In this document: piece after piece, positions 45,001 to 53,616 of the stretch | Position numbering within the stretch: the first letter of the stretch is position 1 | How the letters are laid out: the number at the start of each line of letters is the position of its first letter | NCBI RefSeq assembly: GCF_000969905.1 | Contig: NZ_CP009520.1 | Coordinates: 868,001 to 932,000 of the forward strand | Length of the DNA stretch: 64,000 nt | Source of the DNA: Methanosarcina vacuolata Z-761 | Lineage (GTDB): Archaea; Halobacteriota; Methanosarcinia; Methanosarcinales; Methanosarcinaceae | Direction of reading: 5' to 3' | Notes under the pieces: generated by a model | Seen by the model: only the letters and a program-made list of their open reading frames with translations | Told to the model about the DNA's origin: nothing | Database searches by the model: none | Translations under genes and position numbers: made by a program

Positions 45001-47321
45001 CTGCAACGCCTACTTCTGGCGATGCACCACTTACTGTGAGCTTCACTGATGCTTCAACCGGCACTGTCTCCTCATATGCATGGGACTTTGATAATGATGG
45101 AACTGTAGACAGTACTGATCAGAATCCAGTCTACACTTATGCTGCATCTGGTAACTACACTGTCAATCTTACTGTTTCCAATGCAGGTGGAAGTGATTCT
45201 GAAGTCAAGACCGATTACATTGTCGTAAGTGAACCACTACCTGGAGTACCAGTTGCAAACTTTACTGCAACGCCTACTTCTGGCGATGCACCACTTAGTG
45301 TGAACTTCACTGATGCTTCGACTGGCACTGTCTCATCATATGCATGGGACTTTGATAACGATGGAACTGTAGACAGTACTAAGCAGAATCCAGTCTACAC
45401 TTATGCTACGGCTGGTAACTACACTGTCAATCTCACTGTTTCCAATGCAGGCGGAAGCGATTCGGAGGTAAAGACTGATTACATTGTCGTAAGTGAACCA
45501 CTACCTGGAGCACCAGTTGCAAACTTTACAGCAACGCCTACTTCTGGAAATGCACCACTTAGTGTTAACTTCACTGATGCTTCGACTGGCACTGTCTCAT
45601 CATATGCATGGGACTTTGATAACGATGGAACTGTAGACAGTACTAAGCAGAATCCAGTCTACACTTATGCTACGGCTGGTAACTACACTGTCAATCTCAC
45701 TGTTTCCAATGCAGGCGGAAGCGATTCGGAGGTAAAGACTGATTACATTGTCGTAAGTGAACCACTACCTGGAGTACCAGTTGCAAACTTTACTGCAACG
45801 CCTACTTCTGGCGATGCACCACTTAGTGTGAACTTCACTGATGCTTCAACCGGCACTGTCTCCTCATATGCATGGGACTTTGATAACGATGGAACTGTAG
45901 ACAGTACTGATCAGAATCCAGTCTACACTTATGCTGCATCTGGTAACTACACTGTCAATCTTACTGTTTCCAATGCAGATGGAAGTGATTCTGAAGTCAA
46001 GACCGATTACATTGTCGTAAGTGAACCATTACCTGGAGCACCAGTTGCAAACTTTACTGCAACGCCTACTTCTGGCGATGCACCACTTAGTGTGAACTTC
46101 ACTGATGCTTCAACCGGCACTGTCTCCTCATATGCATGGGACTTTGATAATGATGGAACTGTAGACAGTACTGATCAGAACCCGATATACACCTACACCG
46201 CATCTGGTAACTATACCGTCAATCTTACTGTAACCGGACCGGGTGGAAGCGATTCTGAGGTGAAAACTGGTTACATCGATGTCTCCAGTCCATCTCCATC
46301 AAAGCCGGTAGCTAACTTTTCTGCTTCTCCAACTTCTGGAAAAGCACCATTAAACGTTAAATTTACTGACACAAGCACAGGAACACCTACTTCCTGGTAC
46401 TGGACCTTTGGAGATGGATCAAAGTCATACCTCCAGAATCCGACTCACAAGTATTCAAAGGCAGGAATATATACTGTGAACTTGACAGTAAAGAATGCTG
46501 CAGGACGTAATACGGTAACAAAAACAGATTATATAAAAGTAGTAACAAAGCCGGTTGCCGAATTCTCTGCGTCTCCTACCTCAGGAAAAGCTCCATTAAA
46601 GGTTGCCTTTACTGACACAAGCACAGGCTTCCCAACGTCATGGAAATGGAATTTCGGAGACGGAAGTACTTCAACTCAGCAGAATCCAACGCATAAGTAT
46701 TCCATAGCAGGAAACTATACGGTAGCACTTACGGTAAGAAATGCGGTGGGCAGTAATACGGTAACAAAAGATGGCTATATACAAGTGATAGAAAAACCGG
46801 TAGCTAACTTTTCTGCTTCTCCAACTTCTGGGAAAGTACCATTAAAGGTTGCCTTTACTGACACAAGCACAGGCTCCCCAACTTCATGGAAATGGGATTT
46901 TGGAGATGGAACAACTTCAACCCAGCAGAATCCAACTCATAAGTATTCCAAAGTAGGGAATTATACTGTTAAGCTTACAGCAACAAATGCTGCAGGCAGT
47001 AACATGGTAACAAAAACAGATTATATAAAAGTAGTAACAAAGCCGGTTGCCGAATTCTCTGCGTCTCCGACCTCAGGAAAAGCTCCATTAAAGGTTGCCT
47101 TTACTGATAAAAGTACAGGCTTGCCAGATAAGTGGAAATGGAGTTTTGGAGACGGGACAACTTCAAGGGAACAGAATCCAGAACATCAGTATTTACAGGA
47201 AGGAAAATATAAGGTTGTACTTACAGTAAGCAATGCGGCGGGCAGCAATACTGTAACAAAAACAAATTACATAACAGTGACAACAAATACCAGACCGGGA
47301 ATATATTCTGAAAACAAATAA
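42012..47321 (+). CDS. secreted NHL / C-type lectin / PKD repeat surface protein
   Basis: 1769 residues, GTG start with AAGGAGATC 8 nt upstream. Signal peptide at about 1-31 (SLCLVLLFLGLMSASVTHA). About 33-600: 12 NHL repeats of about 47 residues (GVAVDSSGNVYVADTYNHRIQKFD), enough for two six-bladed propellers. Then one PKD domain, a C-type lectin-like domain (about 680-815: YYSVNGHYYSAI, WTDAKTAAE, WQWVTGEPWNYTYW, WNDLSRYSGE), and 11 more PKD domains, six of them in nearly identical 89-residue units. No C-terminal membrane anchor or PGF-CTERM is seen; it ends TTNTRPGIYSENK. It is probably exported and involved in cell-surface structure or adhesion. Its stem-loop terminator follows. Confidence 0.92.
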   Translation: MKYQKANVFKITSLCLVLLFLGLMSASVTHAETYHFVAKWGSEGSSDGQFSSPCGVVIGPSGNVYVADTSNHRIQEFDSSGSFINKWGSYGSSSNGPFSSPQGVAVDSSGNVYVADTYNHRIVKFDSSGKCLTKWGSEGSGEGQFYYPQGIAVDSSGNVYVADTSNNRIQEFDSNGKYITQLGSEGTGYGELDDPRGVAVDSSGNIYVADTYNNRIQKFDSNGEFLASWGSGGSGNKQFSSPSGVAVDSSGNIYIADLYNNRIQKLDSNGIYLTQWGIYGSDDGQFYNPVGVFVDSSGNISVADTYNHRIQKFDSSGTFLTKWGSEGSDEGEFESPQSVAVDSSGNFYVADTNNNRIQKFDSSGTFLLQWNTSGNDGDFSSPQGVAVDSSGNVYVADTSNHRIQKFDSSGTFLTKWGSEGNGEGEFESPQGIAVDSSGNVYVADTYNSRIQKFDSSGTFITSWGEWGGGHGQFCEPTGVAVDSAGNVYVADGWYSCRVQKFNSIGKYIIQFGGYGSDDGQFIDPHGIVVDSSGNIYVADTNNNRIQKFDSSGAFLTKWGYSGSDEGQFSNPQDIAVDSSGNVYVSDTSNNRIQKFAASLLPLANFGSNVTSGYAPLSVQFTDKSENATGWDWNFGDGTNSTEQNPVHTFSVAENYTVNLTVSNAYGTDSKLATIRVDSPSYYSVNGHYYSAIYAPEGITWTDAKTAAESSTYLGMNGHLATITSQDENDFIYNNLVVTPNYYWLGAFHPDDSPEPDSGWQWVTGEPWNYTYWDSGQPDGDYEGALQFFYNDKWNDLSRYSGESGYVIEYEPSNKTPVLPVANFSANVSEGYAPLSVQFIDLSENATSWLWDFGDGTNATEQNVSHTYTSVGNYTVNLTVSNADGNDSEVKTDYIVVSEPLPGAPVANFTATPTSGNAPLSVNFTDASTGTVSSYAWDFDNDGTVDSTKQNPVYTYAASGNYTVNLTVSNAGGSDSEVKTDYIVVSEPLPGVPVANFTATPTSGDAPLTVSFTDASTGTVSSYAWDFDNDGTVDSTDQNPVYTYAASGNYTVNLTVSNAGGSDSEVKTDYIVVSEPLPGVPVANFTATPTSGDAPLSVNFTDASTGTVSSYAWDFDNDGTVDSTKQNPVYTYATAGNYTVNLTVSNAGGSDSEVKTDYIVVSEPLPGAPVANFTATPTSGNAPLSVNFTDASTGTVSSYAWDFDNDGTVDSTKQNPVYTYATAGNYTVNLTVSNAGGSDSEVKTDYIVVSEPLPGVPVANFTATPTSGDAPLSVNFTDASTGTVSSYAWDFDNDGTVDSTDQNPVYTYAASGNYTVNLTVSNADGSDSEVKTDYIVVSEPLPGAPVANFTATPTSGDAPLSVNFTDASTGTVSSYAWDFDNDGTVDSTDQNPIYTYTASGNYTVNLTVTGPGGSDSEVKTGYIDVSSPSPSKPVANFSASPTSGKAPLNVKFTDTSTGTPTSWYWTFGDGSKSYLQNPTHKYSKAGIYTVNLTVKNAAGRNTVTKTDYIKVVTKPVAEFSASPTSGKAPLKVAFTDTSTGFPTSWKWNFGDGSTSTQQNPTHKYSIAGNYTVALTVRNAVGSNTVTKDGYIQVIEKPVANFSASPTSGKVPLKVAFTDTSTGSPTSWKWDFGDGTTSTQQNPTHKYSKVGNYTVKLTATNAAGSNMVTKTDYIKVVTKPVAEFSASPTSGKAPLKVAFTDKSTGLPDKWKWSFGDGTTSREQNPEHQYLQEGKYKVVLTVSNAAGSNTVTKTNYITVTTNTRPGIYSENK
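44718..46319 (+). repeat. six 267-bp coding repeats (PKD units)
   Basis: Six consecutive units of 267 bp (89 codons) with very high identity at DNA level, including silent sites; units 3 and 4 share the same variant TATGCTACGGCTGGTAAC. This implies recent amplification or gene conversion. Confidence 0.9.
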
Positions 47322-47349
47322 ACCTTTAAACTGAAAAAAGAGAAAAAAT

Positions 47350-47406
47350 CGAGACTAAAGGGTGAGAGATTATTGACAAATCTGGCAAAACAACCCTTTA
47401 GCCTCG
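47350..47406 (+). terminator. long stem-loop after the surface protein gene
   Basis: CGAG-A-CTAAAGGG pairs with CCCTTTAG-C-CTCG around a 31-nt loop, 30 bp after the stop codon. Confidence 0.55.
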
Positions 47407-47502
47407 TTGACCAGAGTTGAAAACCAACTTTGGTTTGCAATTTTTAATAACTGGTTCCCATGAATCAATCTTTGTTCCAGCAATAAATTGTAGAAAATCT
47501 GT

Positions 47503-47586
47503 TTTAAAACTTAAATTTGTTTTAGAAGTTAAATTTGTTTTAGAAGTTAAATTTGTTTTAGAACTTAAATCTGTTTTAAAACTTCT
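47503..47586 (+). repeat. 18-bp tandem repeat
   Basis: About 4.5 units of TTTAGAAGTTAAATTTGT. The frame through it encodes a simple LEVKFV repeat and is not taken as a gene. Confidence 0.8.
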
Positions 47587-47822
47587 AACTTATATTTAAT
47601 ATGTTTGCATTCTATTTTGAGTGTTTTATTCGAGAGCGTTTCTTAAATATTACGTGATTATTTATTTGATTGAAAATTGGTAAACATACTAAAAGTATCC
47701 AAAAGTAAAGAAGTGAGCAACAAGTGCTTAAAAATACAAGGAAAGAAAATAAAAAAAAGTCGAACAAATACTTTTATTCAAGGATTTTTCCTCTGCCCCT
47801 CCCTTTCCATACCTCATAAAAT

Positions 47823-47960
47823 TCAGTACTCTATTTCTTCCCCATAAAGGGTCTTTCGTTCTTCTTCATCGTACTTATCACAGCTTACGAGAGGCTTTTG
47901 CCTTGCTTTGACCTCTTTTTCCCTCGGACCCGGAGATTCAGTATCAGTTTTCTGTACCAT
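47823..47960 (-). CDS. 45-residue charged microprotein
   Basis: ATG at 47960 with GAGGAAACTCTT directly upstream. The product starts MVQKTDTESPGPREKEVKARQ and ends RKTLYGEEIEY; it is rich in Lys and Glu and likely disordered. No family is recognised. The strong ribosome-binding site and sharp codon usage argue that it is real. It follows 48036-48176 on the same strand. Confidence 0.5.
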   Translation of the reverse strand: MVQKTDTESPGPREKEVKARQKPLVSCDKYDEEERKTLYGEEIEY

Positions 47961-48035
47961 AAGAGTTTCCTCTTATATTCCTTCAATCTCTCAGCGTCTT
48001 AATTGTTCCGGCAAAAAAGTAAAAAATAAGTGAGA

Positions 48036-48176
48036 TTATTTGCAGGTGTCAAGGAGCGATCTCTTCTTGCCACCCCTGGCTTCGGTAGGATGTATCGGAT
48101 CGACGTCAGCTACTTCTTCCCCTTCCTTTTTCTCTAACTTCTCTCCCTTTGTACCTTCTCTTCTTTCTTCAGGCAT
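48036..48176 (-). CDS. 46-residue charged microprotein
   Basis: From ATG 48176 (GGGGGTT ahead), or 48191 for five more residues. It begins MPEERREGTKGEKLEKKEGEE and ends GGKKRSLLDTCK. Lys/Glu-rich with a basic tail and a single Cys. No family is recognised; the opposite-strand frame is its low-complexity shadow. Confidence 0.42.
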   Translation of the reverse strand: MPEERREGTKGEKLEKKEGEEVADVDPIHPTEARGGKKRSLLDTCK

Positions 48177-48762
48177 TTGTTTAACCCCCATATCTATAAA
48201 TTCGTCTCAGTTGTCTTTTCCTGAATCTGCCTGTCAGAACGAACTCACTCATCTTTTTATAGCCATTCAGCTTTTTATAGAGTGGACGAATTCCTCAAGC
48301 GAGTAAATTTCTCTTTCAGGCAAAGGTTTTAAATTTTCAAGCTCAAATACGGCCATAAAATTCGGTTATCTAACCGATATAGTTTGTACTGAGTTTGCTT
48401 TATCCCTCCTCTCCGCCAATCGACTATCTGATATAGTCTGTTCAGGGATTACCCCTTAATTTATTATACCCACTAGATTTATTAAATTATTGCAACAATG
48501 GTCAAAAAGTTGAAGAATACTCAGACTCTTTTAAAAAGAAGTATTGGCAGAAAGGTCGCTTATAATTCAGCAAAAAATAATCCAGACGGACAAAATAATC
48601 AAAATTATTTGGGAGAATATATATCCCATTAATCAGTATAAGGAGAACGTCCAGGCGGAAAAGCTCGGGAATATAATAAATCCGTGAGGAGATCCGCAAT
48701 ATCAAAATTTACCTATTCATTTGCTCTAAAAAAATTGCTTTTACTCAGGAAAATGTGATCTC

Positions 48763-49608
48763 ATGGCATATAAAGTATTGAAAAAGGAAGAAATCGCTCC
48801 GTCGGTGCACAGGATGGTAATAGATGCTCCTGACGTGGCAAAGGCTGCAAAAGCCGGACAGTTCATAATCCTCAGAATTGATGAAAAGGGAGAAAGGGTA
48901 CCCCTTACTATTGCCGACTTTGACAACGAGAAAGGCAGAGTAGCCATAATATTTCAGGAGATGGGCAAAACTACAAAACAGCTTGCAAAGCTTTCTGCAG
49001 GCGAGTTTCTTGAGGACGTCGTCGGACCTCTTGGTACTCCTTCCGATGTAAGGAAACTTGGCACTGTTATCCTTGTAGGTGGAGGGGTAGGAGTTGCCCC
49101 GGCTTATCCTCAGGCAAAGGCTTATAAAAAAGCTGGAAACAAGGTAATTTCCATTATAGGAGCCCGAAACAAGGACCTCCTCATCCTTGAAGAGGAAATG
49201 AAGGATGCCAGTTCCGAACTGTATATCGCAACCGATGACGGATCAAAAGGACACCATGGATTTGTTACCGATATAATGAAACAGATTCTGGATAGCGGAG
49301 AAGAGGTTGCAAGAGTTGTAATTATTGGGCCCCCAATAATGATGAAAGTAGGAGCAGGGGTAGCTTCTCCCTATGATGTTGAAATCCTGGTAAGCCTTAA
49401 CTCCATTATGGTAGACGGGACAGGTATGTGCGGCGGCTGCAGGGTTACAGTTGACGGAAAAACCAGATTTACCTGCGTTGATGGGCCTGAATTTGATGCA
49501 CGTAAAGTTGATTTTGTTCAACTCATGAACAGGCTTGCAATGTACCGCGGCGAAGAGACGAAAGCTGTGGAAAAATACGAAGAAGAATGCAGGTGTGGAC
49601 TGCACTGA
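48763..49608 (+). CDS. nfnA: NfnA/SudB-type FAD and 2Fe-2S electron transfer subunit
   Basis: 281 residues of the dihydroorotate-dehydrogenase electron-transfer (PyrK-like) group. FAD/NAD-binding ferredoxin-reductase fold: RVPLTIADFD for FAD, GTVILVGGGVGVAPAYPQAKA for NAD(P), and a C-terminal cluster motif CGGCRVTVDGKTRFTC for 2Fe-2S. With the next gene it forms the NADPH/ferredoxin transhydrogenase pair (also called sulfide dehydrogenase SudBA). The large subunit follows after 17 bp. Ribosome-binding site AGGAAAATGTGA. Confidence 0.88.
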   Translation: MAYKVLKKEEIAPSVHRMVIDAPDVAKAAKAGQFIILRIDEKGERVPLTIADFDNEKGRVAIIFQEMGKTTKQLAKLSAGEFLEDVVGPLGTPSDVRKLGTVILVGGGVGVAPAYPQAKAYKKAGNKVISIIGARNKDLLILEEEMKDASSELYIATDDGSKGHHGFVTDIMKQILDSGEEVARVVIIGPPIMMKVGAGVASPYDVEILVSLNSIMVDGTGMCGGCRVTVDGKTRFTCVDGPEFDARKVDFVQLMNRLAMYRGEETKAVEKYEEECRCGLH

Positions 49609-49625
49609 AAAGGAGGGGATGAAAA

Positions 49626-51035
49626 ATGCAAGAACTAAACGGAGAAAAAACTGCAAAAGTAAAGAAAGAAAGGACCCCTATGCCAGAACAGCCTGCGGAA
49701 GAGCGCAGGAAGAACTTTAATGAGGTAGCTCTTGGCTACACAAAAGAAGACGCTCTTGCCGAAGCCTCCCGCTGTCTCTCCTGCAAGGAACCGAAATGTG
49801 TTGAAGGCTGCCCTGTGAATGTGGATATTCCAGGCTTTATCAAGCTTGTCTGCGAGGAAGACTTTGCAGGGGCAATAAAGAAGATTAAAGGCACAAATGC
49901 CCTTCCTGCCATCTGCGGCCGTGTCTGCCCCCAGGAAACTCAGTGCGAAGCTCTCTGCGTACTCGGAAAGAAGGGGCAGCCAGTTGCTATCGGAAGGCTC
50001 GAACGCTTCTGCGCTGATTATGAGCGGCAGCAGGGGGTAAAGGTCCCTGAAATTCCAGAGCCTACAGGAAAGAAAGTAGCTGTTGTAGGCTCAGGGCCGT
50101 CGGGTCTCACTGCCGCAGCAGACCTTGCAAAGCTGGGCCACAAAGTCACAGTCTTTGAATCCCTTCACAAAGCCGGCGGAGTTCTGAGTTACGGCATTCC
50201 AGAGTTCAGGCTGCCAAAGGAAATTGTTCGGCAGGAAGTCGAGTACATTGAGCAGCTTGGGGTAGAGTTCAAGCCCAACTATATCATCGGCAGGATCAAG
50301 ACCTTAGACGAGCTCTGTGACGAATTCGATGCGGTTTTCCTGGGCACTGGTGCAGGTCTCCCGAGCTTTATGGGAATCCCCGGCGAAAACTTCAACGGCG
50401 TTTACTCTGCAAACGAGTTCCTGACCCGTGTGAATCTCATGAAAGCTTATGACCCTGAATACGATACCAGAGTCAGGCTGGGAAAGCACGTAGTGGTTGT
50501 CGGAGGCGGAAATGTGGCAATGGATGCCGCTCGTTCAGCCCTCCGCCTGGGCGCTGAAGAAGTTAGCATAGTCTATCGCCGTGGGGAAGAAGAGATGCCA
50601 GCCCGCAGGGAAGAAATCGAGCACGCTAAAGAAGAAGGCATAACCTTCAGGCTCCTTACAAACCCTGTCCGCATTCTCGGCGACGAGAAGTTCAATGCTA
50701 CTGCAGTCGAATGCATTAAAATGGAACTAGGCGAACCTGACAAGTCTGGCAGAAGAAGCCCTGTCCCTGTAGAAGGTTCGGAATTCACTATTCCTGCCGA
50801 AGTTGTTGTTATCGCCATAGGCACATCTCCGAACCCCATGATTTTCAAAGGGTCGGAAGGCCTGGATCAGAGCAAAAGGGGCACTGTCGTTGCAGACGAA
50901 GAAACCGGTGCAACCTCAAAGTGCGGAGTCTTTGCAGGCGGAGATGTTGTCACAGGCGCAGCAACCGTTATCAGCGCAATGGGCGCTGGCAAGAAAGCCG
51001 CAAAGGCAATTGATGAGTATCTGAAAGAACAGTGA
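49626..51035 (+). CDS. nfnB: NfnB/SudA-type NADPH oxidoreductase (GltA family)
   Basis: 469 residues homologous to the glutamate synthase small subunit. The N-terminal 4Fe-4S domain has CLSCKEPKCVEGCPVNVDIPGF and CGRVCPQETQCEALCV; then FAD site VAVVGSGPSGLTAAADLA and NADPH site VVVVGGGNVAMDAARSALRLG with IVYRRGEEEMPA; it ends GAATVISAMGAGKKAAKAIDEYL. It moves electrons between NADPH, ferredoxin and NAD(H) together with NfnA, likely by flavin-based bifurcation. GGAGGGGATG precedes the ATG. A palindromic terminator follows directly. Confidence 0.92.
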   Translation: MQELNGEKTAKVKKERTPMPEQPAEERRKNFNEVALGYTKEDALAEASRCLSCKEPKCVEGCPVNVDIPGFIKLVCEEDFAGAIKKIKGTNALPAICGRVCPQETQCEALCVLGKKGQPVAIGRLERFCADYERQQGVKVPEIPEPTGKKVAVVGSGPSGLTAAADLAKLGHKVTVFESLHKAGGVLSYGIPEFRLPKEIVRQEVEYIEQLGVEFKPNYIIGRIKTLDELCDEFDAVFLGTGAGLPSFMGIPGENFNGVYSANEFLTRVNLMKAYDPEYDTRVRLGKHVVVVGGGNVAMDAARSALRLGAEEVSIVYRRGEEEMPARREEIEHAKEEGITFRLLTNPVRILGDEKFNATAVECIKMELGEPDKSGRRSPVPVEGSEFTIPAEVVVIAIGTSPNPMIFKGSEGLDQSKRGTVVADEETGATSKCGVFAGGDVVTGAATVISAMGAGKKAAKAIDEYLKEQ

Positions 51036-51062
51036 AACCAGATTAATCTGGTTTCTTTTTTA
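51034..51062 (+). terminator. perfect palindrome with T tract after nfnB
   Basis: GAAACCAGATT and AATCTGGTTTC are perfectly inverted (51034-51055) and followed by six Ts. The stem begins within the stop codon region of nfnB. Confidence 0.7.
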
Positions 51063-51489
51063 GTTTAAAGAGAGCGTCGCAAAAGTCAAAACAGTTCTAC
51101 AAGTAGAGAATCGGAACGTTGACTTTAAATATAGCCTGACTTTGACAGTTAAATAAAAATAAGTGCTCTTTGTTTTGTGTTGTTGGATACAATGTAAATC
51201 ACAAAAAAGGAGCCTTCCTGCAATTCCTAACAAGAATATATGTGTTCTTATCTGACCTATTCTTGTTGTCCACTACTTTTATGAAAAGCTTAATTTCTAT
51301 TATATTTTTGGCAAGTATAAAAGCAAGGGTCTTGATTTCAATAGTTTACTAATCGGCTTTTTAAGCTACAAGCTTACCGAGAATTTTAGCATCAAATAAG
51401 CTGGCAAATGGTTGAATCAGAAAGAAATTCTGGATATCGATGTTGTATCCTGAAAGACTCATTAAAGTTTAAAACTCCTGTTCAACAAC
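51063..51489. other. intergenic region, nothing convincing
   Basis: 427 bp between convergent genes. A 60-codon hydrophobic plus-strand frame (51170-51352) has no ribosome-binding site or family resemblance and is not called. Confidence 0.5.
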
Positions 51490-52767
51490 TCAGGGAGATG
51501 ACCCGATTTTTAGTGGATCAGCAATCACAGCACCGATTAACAGCCCCGTGGAGATCGCTACAAAGGTCAGAGCTACCTGGATCAGACTGGCAATGGAAGA
51601 AGAATAGTTCTGTCCCACTAATGCGGCTAAGCTGATAAGCCCAAGTGCTCCTGGAACCAGGACCCAGAATGCAGGTATTATAGACACATAATACGGTGTT
51701 CTAAGTTTGGATCGCTCCAGAAAAGTTCCTAGCATTGTCATAATAATGGAACCTGTGAAAGCTCCAAAAAGTCCCCCCAAAAGATAATTTCCTGCTTGCT
51801 GCCCAAGAAAAGTGGCTAACAATACAATTAAAACCCCTAACATGTCCTTGTTTCTTATGCACATCAGAAGGTACATCCCAAGGGTGAAAATAAGAACTCC
51901 AATATAGGGAGCCCACCAATACAAAGGAGTTGAAGTGTTGGCTATTATGTAATCTTCGGGCAAACCCACAACCTGGAGGCCTACTATCACTCCAAATAAG
52001 AGAAGTAGCAATATTACAACTCCCTGAACCAGACGAGATGCACCAGATACCAGATTGTTTGCTGCCAGTTCGAACATTCCCGTAGACAGAACTGCTCCGG
52101 GAATGAAGTAAGCAAGTGCAGGGACCATTATGGTTAGAGACCCGTTTATAATTCCCTGTTTAATACCTAGAAAAAAGATCGTGGAAACAAAAAAGGCCGT
52201 TAGAACAGGCAGAATCAGAGTAAGTCTTTTTTTATCCTCGGAATAAGCCAGTATAAGACCCGCTATGGCTCCTAATGCTCCACAAAAAAATAATCCATTA
52301 AAGGTTGGTAGAAAGAGCATTCCCAGGCCTGTGGAAAACAGTGCATAACCTAAAATATTTTTAATATAATTATGTTGACGTTTAACATTTATTATTTCTT
52401 TAATACGCCTTATCCCCTGTTCAGGCGTTATTTCAGCATTTTCTGCCTGGTTGATCAACTCATATAATCTTGAAACCTGGTCTAAGGGAAGTACTCCGGG
52501 TTTCTGCATGGTGACTTCCAGAGCCTTTGAATCGCCATTTGCAATCTTTATGATTAAAAAAGTAGGTAAACTAATAACCTCCTCAGCTTTGAAACCATAA
52601 GCCTGGCATATTTTTTTCAAAATTGACTCTATGGACATTACCGCAATTCCTGCAGTAGTCAGAGCTCTGGAAAGTTCGGTGAGGAATTTCAAAAGTTGAT
52701 TAGGTGACTTTTCCTCATCTGAAATATTTAAAGAGCTTATATGAGATAAATCAGTACGTGGAACCAT
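51490..52767 (-). CDS. ThrE-family threonine/serine exporter
   Basis: 425 residues. The cytosolic N-terminal domain (about 25-140: [40 protein letters not shown]) is the ThrE (DUF1212) domain, then about ten membrane helices in two groups, including [26 protein letters not shown] and [14 protein letters not shown], the paired motifs of the fused ThrE form. It exports small amino acids in Corynebacterium; the substrate here is inferred. ATG start; no strong ribosome-binding site. Confidence 0.85.
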   Translation of the reverse strand: MVPRTDLSHISSLNISDEEKSPNQLLKFLTELSRALTTAGIAVMSIESILKKICQAYGFKAEEVISLPTFLIIKIANGDSKALEVTMQKPGVLPLDQVSRLYELINQAENAEITPEQGIRRIKEIINVKRQHNYIKNILGYALFSTGLGMLFLPTFNGLFFCGALGAIAGLILAYSEDKKRLTLILPVLTAFFVSTIFFLGIKQGIINGSLTIMVPALAYFIPGAVLSTGMFELAANNLVSGASRLVQGVVILLLLLFGVIVGLQVVGLPEDYIIANTSTPLYWWAPYIGVLIFTLGMYLLMCIRNKDMLGVLIVLLATFLGQQAGNYLLGGLFGAFTGSIIMTMLGTFLERSKLRTPYYVSIIPAFWVLVPGALGLISLAALVGQNYSSSIASLIQVALTFVAISTGLLIGAVIADPLKIGSSP

Positions 52768-53616
52768 TTTATCAATTCATGAATTTATTCACTTTGAATT
52801 TTCGGTGCGTAGCGCATTCTTCGTTTCTTCGCTGAGCCATGAGACAGATCTGAATGGCCTCTTCTATACAGATGGTCTTGCTTGTATGCCAGTCGCCCCA
52901 GTATCACTTGAAGTACAAATTAAACATTGGGCGTTGTGACTGAGTTAGTATTTTAGACATTTAATGTTTTAATGCTACCGATTTTTAATCTAGCGTGAAT
53001 ATATTAGATTTTTATGCAGAAGGTAAAAGCAAATGTAGAAGTATTCAGAGACCAAAAACGACGTCATTCAATTTTAACCAAACGCCCTGGAGTAAAATTA
53101 CTTGAATCTCTCCCAAAAACACTATCTGGCAAAATATTGATTTACAAAAAATATTGCAGAATGTGGAATTCACTGCCATCTCATATATTATATATTTTTA
53201 ATTTGGAACTTGACTTTTCATATCCACACAACCCATTTATTTAAGAATTTTTTTAACCAGTAGTCTATATTTCGGGATTCAATCCTGAAAGGACTATAAA
53301 ACTCCTACTGAATTGGAATGAAAACAACAGGTTTTAACAGGGTTTGTTGTGATTTGGGACGAAAAGTGTTCAGATTATTCAGAGAATCTGTAAGGCAACT
53401 ATCTTGGCTCTTCGTTATTTTGTGTGGATCTTCTCATAATGTACTCATAAAAACCAATGCGGTCTTGAATTGAAGATCATCTTATCCACTGGAAATGACA
53501 AAGAGCCACTATCTTTTTCAGTTGTGGACTTTTGCTTAGTTTTGGAGGGTTCAGGTTGAATTATTGTGAAAAGTATATAAGAAAAGTTATATCCAAGTCT
53601 CGCGTTTACGAATCCT
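52768..53616. other. intergenic region with remnants and MITE
   Basis: It holds the MITE at 53406. A plus-strand piece near 52850-52930 reads LFYTDGLACMPVAPVSLEVQ without a start, and 53014-53244 gives a 76-codon frame (MQKVKANVEVFRDQKRRHSILTKRP...) whose RRHS segment recalls the end of integrase-type transposases. Both may be transposase remnants; neither is firm. Confidence 0.35.
53406..53507. mobile_element. 102-bp MITE, copy 2, with 8-bp target duplication
   Basis: Ends GGCTCTTCGTTATTTTGTG and CAAAGAGCC. It is bounded by ACTATCTT on both sides (53398-53405 and 53508-53515), a direct sign of insertion. Confidence 0.85.

Larger units (their letters stand above)
47322..48762. other. interval with small genes and repeats
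   Basis: Besides the terminator, the 18-bp repeat and two small minus-strand genes (47823, 48036), a third minus-strand piece lies at about 48190-48356: MAVFELENLKPLPERE... to HSIKS stop, continuing in another frame as KLNGYKKMSEFVLTGRFRKR..., which would be one 58-residue protein if a single base were restored. 48400-48760 shows nothing but promoter-like sequence. Confidence 0.4.
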
